A DNA stretch of 64,000 bases, from the NCBI GenBank assembly GCA_937893675.1, contig CALBGI010000021.1, positions 79,867 to 143,866 of the forward strand, read 5' to 3'. Below the pieces are notes generated by a model. It saw nothing but the letters and a program-made list of their open reading frames with translations. It did no database searches and was not told where the DNA came from. This DNA is from an uncultured Blautia sp. Lineage in GTDB: Bacteria > Bacillota > Clostridia > Lachnospirales > Lachnospiraceae. Below are positions 60,647 to 64,000 of the stretch, one piece after another (positions within the stretch are counted from its first letter, which is position 1; the number at the start of each line of letters is the position of its first letter). Both the position numbers and the translations under genes were made by a program.

Positions 60647-61936
60647 ATGAGAAAGAAAAAAATGGCAGCAGGAATTGCAGCATTGACGGCAGCAGCGATG
60701 TTGTTCGGAGGAAGCGTGGCGCCGCAGACGGTGAAGGCGGAGGCAGAGGAGGAAGTGACCTTACGTTTTCTTGGATGGAAGACAGGAAAAGAGGAGGGCG
60801 CGATTCCCGATATCATCAAGGCATTTGAGGAAGCCAACCCGGGCGTGACCGTGGAATATGAAGCGATTCCCACTTCCAACAATTATCAGGACGTATTGAA
60901 CGCAAGACTTTCCACCGGAGAGTGTGCAGACGTATTTATGGCCAGTGAAGCAATGCTGAAAGGCTTTGTAAAAAATGATTATGTGGAAGACCTTTCGGAG
61001 GTGGAGTTTGTAGGCGAATATCAGGACAACTTGAAAAAGATGCTCACCAAGGACGGTATTTTCTGTGCAATTCCCATTGAGGAAGCAGGCCTTGGAATGA
61101 TCGTAAACGTTGCAGTACTGGAAGAAGCAGGGGTGGAGGAGCTCCCACAGACCTGGACACAGCTTCTGGATGCCTGTGAAAGCATCAAGGCCAACGGCAA
61201 AACTCCATTTATCATGGGAAACAAGACCGGCTGGAGCGGAGCTATTTTCATGAATTACGGCAAAACAACCGAATTCAAGGATTATGACGATGACATATAC
61301 CAGAAGCTTCTGGATCAGGAAACAACGATGTCCGATGTATACCTGAAATATTTTGAGAAATATGCAGAGCTGGAGAAGCTGGGATATACCAACGGAAAAG
61401 ATTCTCTGGGCATGGAATTCAACGAGGGCGCTGTGGCAGAGTTTGCAAAGGGCGAATCTGCATTTCTGATCGCAGGAACCTGGATGATCCAGGAAACGGC
61501 ACAGGCGCTGGAAGGAATGGAAACCGTATTCATGCCGATCCCCGTTCAGGATGAGGAGCCGCTCACTGCGCAGTGCAACCTTTCCACCGCTTTGGCAGTG
61601 AATAAGGATGCGGAGCAGAAAGAGCTTGCGATCAAGTTTTTGCAGTTCTGGAGCGATGACAACAACCTGAAACTGTATGTGGAGAGTCAGAATGCATTTT
61701 CTCCTCTGGTGGGCGGCACCAGCATGTCGGTTCCCCAGGCGCAGCCCTTTGCTGAGGCAATTGCTGCAAACCATGTGACCGTAGGAAGCATGGTGCCCAC
61801 AGACTTTACTGTGGACGAGTGGACGTTTATTACACAGGCTGCACAGTTTCTGACCCTGGGAGACAAGACTCCTGAGCAGCTGGGCGAAGAATTCAACAAG
61901 GAATTCGATAAGGCAATGATGCTGAAAGCAGAATAA
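60647..61936 (+). CDS. Carbohydrate ABC transporter substrate-binding protein
   Basis: A 429-residue family-1 solute-binding protein (oligosaccharide type). LRFLGWKTGKEEGAIPDIIK, FEEANPGVTVEYEAIP and the FLIAGTWMIQETAQALEGME region fit the family. The signal peptide ends VKAEAEEE with no lipobox cysteine. GGAGG lies before the ATG. It leads an operon with two permeases, and a terminator-like hairpin follows, giving extra binding protein. Confidence 0.92.
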   Translation: MRKKKMAAGIAALTAAAMLFGGSVAPQTVKAEAEEEVTLRFLGWKTGKEEGAIPDIIKAFEEANPGVTVEYEAIPTSNNYQDVLNARLSTGECADVFMASEAMLKGFVKNDYVEDLSEVEFVGEYQDNLKKMLTKDGIFCAIPIEEAGLGMIVNVAVLEEAGVEELPQTWTQLLDACESIKANGKTPFIMGNKTGWSGAIFMNYGKTTEFKDYDDDIYQKLLDQETTMSDVYLKYFEKYAELEKLGYTNGKDSLGMEFNEGAVAEFAKGESAFLIAGTWMIQETAQALEGMETVFMPIPVQDEEPLTAQCNLSTALAVNKDAEQKELAIKFLQFWSDDNNLKLYVESQNAFSPLVGGTSMSVPQAQPFAEAIAANHVTVGSMVPTDFTVDEWTFITQAAQFLTLGDKTPEQLGEEFNKEFDKAMMLKAE

Positions 61937-61964
61937 GAAAGACAGGATATATCAGTGACAGACA

Positions 61965-61988
61965 CCGGAAGGAGAACGCTCCTTCCGG
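61965..61988 (+). other. GC-rich hairpin after the binding-protein gene
   Basis: A perfect 10-bp stem (61965-61974 with 61979-61988), about 30 bases after the stop, without a T run. It may protect the 3' end of the binding-protein mRNA. Confidence 0.6.
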
Positions 61989-62002
61989 AAGTCTGAGAAT
62001 GG

Positions 62003-62055
62003 GGTAACTACCCGGAGGCGGATATGGGAAGCCGAATGGAACAGTTACCTTTTTT
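62003..62055 (+). terminator. Terminator/attenuator before the permease genes
   Basis: GGTAACT (62003-62009) pairs with AGTTACC (62043-62049), followed by six T. It likely lowers permease expression relative to the binding protein. Confidence 0.65.
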
Positions 62056-62093
62056 ATGCCCGAAATCTGCCAAAAAGAAAGGAGAGGGTAGAT

Positions 62094-63017
62094 TTGAAAG
62101 TAAAAAATACGAATACGGCGCAGAGGGGAAGCAGGTTGAAAAAAGCGGTCAACGGGAAATTTGTTCCGTACCTGATCATGGTACTTCCCCTGTTTCTGAT
62201 TTATCTGGTCCTTACGGTTGTCACCACATCGTCCACCTTTATGTTCAGCTTCACGGATTTTGACGGGCTGAGCATTACAGATTTTAACTGGGTAGATTGG
62301 AACAATTACAAGGTGGCATTTCAGGATGAAACCTTTTTGATGGCATTGAAAAATACGATTTTTTATGCCGTGGCAGTTACCCTGATCCAGAACATTCTGG
62401 GGCTGTTTCTTGCGCTGGGACTGAATAAGAAAATGAGGAGCGCGAACTTCCTGCGCACGCTTTTGTTCACCCCGGCGATCATCAGTACCGTGGTTATTTC
62501 CTACGCATTTACCTATATTTATGACACCAATGGCCTGATAAATATGATACTGAAATTTTTCCATCTGGATTCTCTGACGAGAACCTGGCTGGGAGAGCCG
62601 CAGCTTGCGCTTGTATGTGTGGCCATTTCCAATATCTGGAGATTCCTTGGATATTCTGCGGTGATCTTTATTGCCAATATGCAGAGCATTTCCACAGACG
62701 TGCTGGAGGCCGCCAATATCGACGGCGCGAGCGGCTTCCAGAGATTCCGCTACATTACCTTTCCCCTTTTGGCGCCTTCCGTTACGATCAACCTGACCCT
62801 GTCCTTTATCGGATGTCTGAAGGTGTTTGATACGGTTTACACGATGACGGGAGGAGGACCCGGAAATTATTCTGAGGTTATGGGAACCTACATCCTGAAG
62901 CTGCAGGGACAGAGCTTAAACGGTTATGCCTGTGCATTGGCGGTGATTCTGACGCTGATCATTCTGGGGCTGAATCTGATCACTTTTCCATACCTGAAAA
63001 GGAGGGAAAATTATTGA
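62094..63017 (+). CDS. Carbohydrate ABC transporter permease 1 (MalF-type)
   Basis: A 307-residue inner-membrane permease with six TM segments and an EAA motif (DVLEAANIDGASGFQRFRYITFP). TTG 62094 has GGAGAGG about 6 bases upstream; no ATG fits. No ATPase gene follows, so a shared MsmX/UgpC-type ATPase from elsewhere is expected. The stop overlaps the next start. Confidence 0.92.
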   Translation: MKVKNTNTAQRGSRLKKAVNGKFVPYLIMVLPLFLIYLVLTVVTTSSTFMFSFTDFDGLSITDFNWVDWNNYKVAFQDETFLMALKNTIFYAVAVTLIQNILGLFLALGLNKKMRSANFLRTLLFTPAIISTVVISYAFTYIYDTNGLINMILKFFHLDSLTRTWLGEPQLALVCVAISNIWRFLGYSAVIFIANMQSISTDVLEAANIDGASGFQRFRYITFPLLAPSVTINLTLSFIGCLKVFDTVYTMTGGGPGNYSEVMGTYILKLQGQSLNGYACALAVILTLIILGLNLITFPYLKRRENY

Positions 63018-63859
63018 TGCAACTGAGAAAAAAGAAAAAAATCAAAAACATTTTATTTGAGCTGTTTATGATCGCGCTGATCCTGCTGCTGTTTTACCCG
63101 GTGCTGATGATTTTCTTCATGTCCTTAAAGGATGATATGGAAATTTTGCTCTCTCCGCTGTCCCTGCCGAAGAGCTTTCAGTTTGACAATTATGTGAAGG
63201 CTTTTGAACAGATGGATTTTATCAGGGTATTCTGCAACTCCCTGTTCATTACCACCATTTCCGTAGTGGTTGGAACCATTGTTTACTGTATTTCGGCGTA
63301 TGCGCTGGTCAGGGCAAGAAAGCATCGGTGGGTATTTATGGTAATGTATGTGATTTTCCTGCTTGGCCTGGTACTTCCGGCACAGAGTACGCTGATTCCG
63401 CTCCTTTACCTGTACAAAGAAATGGGACTGATGAATACATATCGTGGAATTGTGCTGCTGTATTTGAGCGGAGGGGCGCCTTTCAGTATCTTCCTGCTCA
63501 CAGGATTTATCAATACAGTGCCCATCACCCTGGAGGAGGCTGCGTCTTTGGACGGCTGCACCCCCTATGGTATTTTCTTCAAGATCGTATTGCCGTTGCT
63601 AAAGCCCATCATTTCCACGCTGGTCATTATCAATGCGGTCAATATCTGGAATGATTTCTTTAATCCTCTGATGTTTATGTCGGGAAAAGCGGGGCGGACG
63701 ATCACGCTGGCGGTTTATATGTTCAAGGGGCAGTATTCCACCCAGTGGAATGTTCTGTTTGCCGGACTGGTGCTGGCGACGCTTCCCATGATGATCGTTT
63801 ATTTTGTCCTGCAAAAATATATGATTGCCGGCATGACGACAGGGGCAGTGAAATCATAA
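63017..63859 (+). CDS. Carbohydrate ABC transporter permease 2 (MalG-type)
   Basis: A 280-residue permease with six TM segments. The EAA motif is TLEEAASLDGCTPYGIFFKI, and VNIWNDFFNPLMFMSGKAGR is typical of the MalG group. ATG 63017 is used, with GGAGGG 10 bases upstream; TTG 63014 overlaps the previous stop. It is the last gene of the operon. Confidence 0.92.
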   Translation: MQLRKKKKIKNILFELFMIALILLLFYPVLMIFFMSLKDDMEILLSPLSLPKSFQFDNYVKAFEQMDFIRVFCNSLFITTISVVVGTIVYCISAYALVRARKHRWVFMVMYVIFLLGLVLPAQSTLIPLLYLYKEMGLMNTYRGIVLLYLSGGAPFSIFLLTGFINTVPITLEEAASLDGCTPYGIFFKIVLPLLKPIISTLVIINAVNIWNDFFNPLMFMSGKAGRTITLAVYMFKGQYSTQWNVLFAGLVLATLPMMIVYFVLQKYMIAGMTTGAVKS

Positions 63860-63925
63860 CGGCAGTTTTGGGATGTTCCAGTGGGATTTCAGATAACGGT
63901 CAAGTAAATACTTGGATATGAAAAC

Positions 63926-63947
63926 AGCTTCGCCGGCCGGCGAAGCT
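63926..63947. other. Perfect 22-bp palindrome after the permease operon
   Basis: AGCTTCGCCGG meets CCGGCGAAGCT with no loop and no T run. It is the first of two hairpins after the operon; 63860-64000 holds no gene. Confidence 0.6.
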
Positions 63948-63959
63948 CAGATTGTAGAC

Positions 63960-63996
63960 AAAAGTGGTGCTGGGAGTTATCCCCAGCACCACTTTT
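63960..63996 (+). terminator. Strong terminator after the permease operon
   Basis: A perfect 15-bp stem (63960-63974 with 63982-63996), a 7-base loop and a T run closing the transporter operon. Confidence 0.85.
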
Positions 63997-64000
63997 CTGT

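Noticed and set aside
1..64000. CRISPR arrays, tRNA or rRNA genes
   Set aside because: No regular repeat-spacer pattern and no tRNA or rRNA signature was seen on reading both strands.

Overview
The window looks like a chromosome segment of a low-to-mid GC, spore-forming Firmicute, most likely a gut Lachnospiraceae (Blautia/Dorea-like). Evidence: strong AGGAGG ribosome sites with frequent GTG and TTG starts, the sporulation genes gpr and spoIIP, the c-di-AMP pair cdaA/cdaR, YesN/YesM-type regulation of carbohydrate genes, and the gene order of the core block. This placement is inferred from gene content; no database search was run.

Region 1 (1 to about 12,800) is the right-hand end of an integrated phage-like element. 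It runs: holin end and bifunctional endolysin; two overlapping large serine recombinases; a five-gene overlapping operon on the minus strand (a third serine recombinase with an unusual C-terminal domain, two small proteins, two ParB-like proteins); a divergent pair of Xre-type regulators; and an unknown cargo-like gene. The third recombinase is split by an IS3-family insertion whose removal restores a 623-codon frame. The element ends inside comEC, so only the 3' part of that competence gene lies in the window. The recombinase/ParB-like operon is the best candidate here for an undescribed system.

Region 2 (12,800 to 19,100) is core chromosome: comEC 3' end, holA, rpsT, gpr, spoIIP and a DeoR-family regulator. 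Region 3 (19,100 to 26,980) is a sugar operon: periplasmic-type binding protein, RbsA-like ATPase, RbsC-like permease, two FGGY kinases and a class II aldolase. Repeated GAACAT-core sites in front of it suit the adjacent DeoR regulator.

Region 4 (26,980 to 41,650) holds housekeeping genes: lepA, a lipoprotein, hemW, uvrA (with a LexA box in its promoter), mreB, recD2, comFC, two membrane proteins, cdaA, cdaR and an HPr. Region 5 (41,650 to 51,980) is a cell-surface polysaccharide export cluster: rfbC, Wzm/Wzt-type transporter, methyltransferase and two very large multidomain glycosyltransferases. A split Rpn-family nuclease gene follows.

Region 6 (53,100 to 64,000) is a glycan-use locus: a DUF4091 protein read leftwards, then a YesN/YesM-type two-component system, a GH78-like rhamnosidase, and a sugar ABC transporter (binding protein and two permeases, no ATPase). 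Matching 21-22 bp-spaced direct repeats sit before the regulator and before the transporter, suggesting a direct binding site for the AraC-type response regulator.
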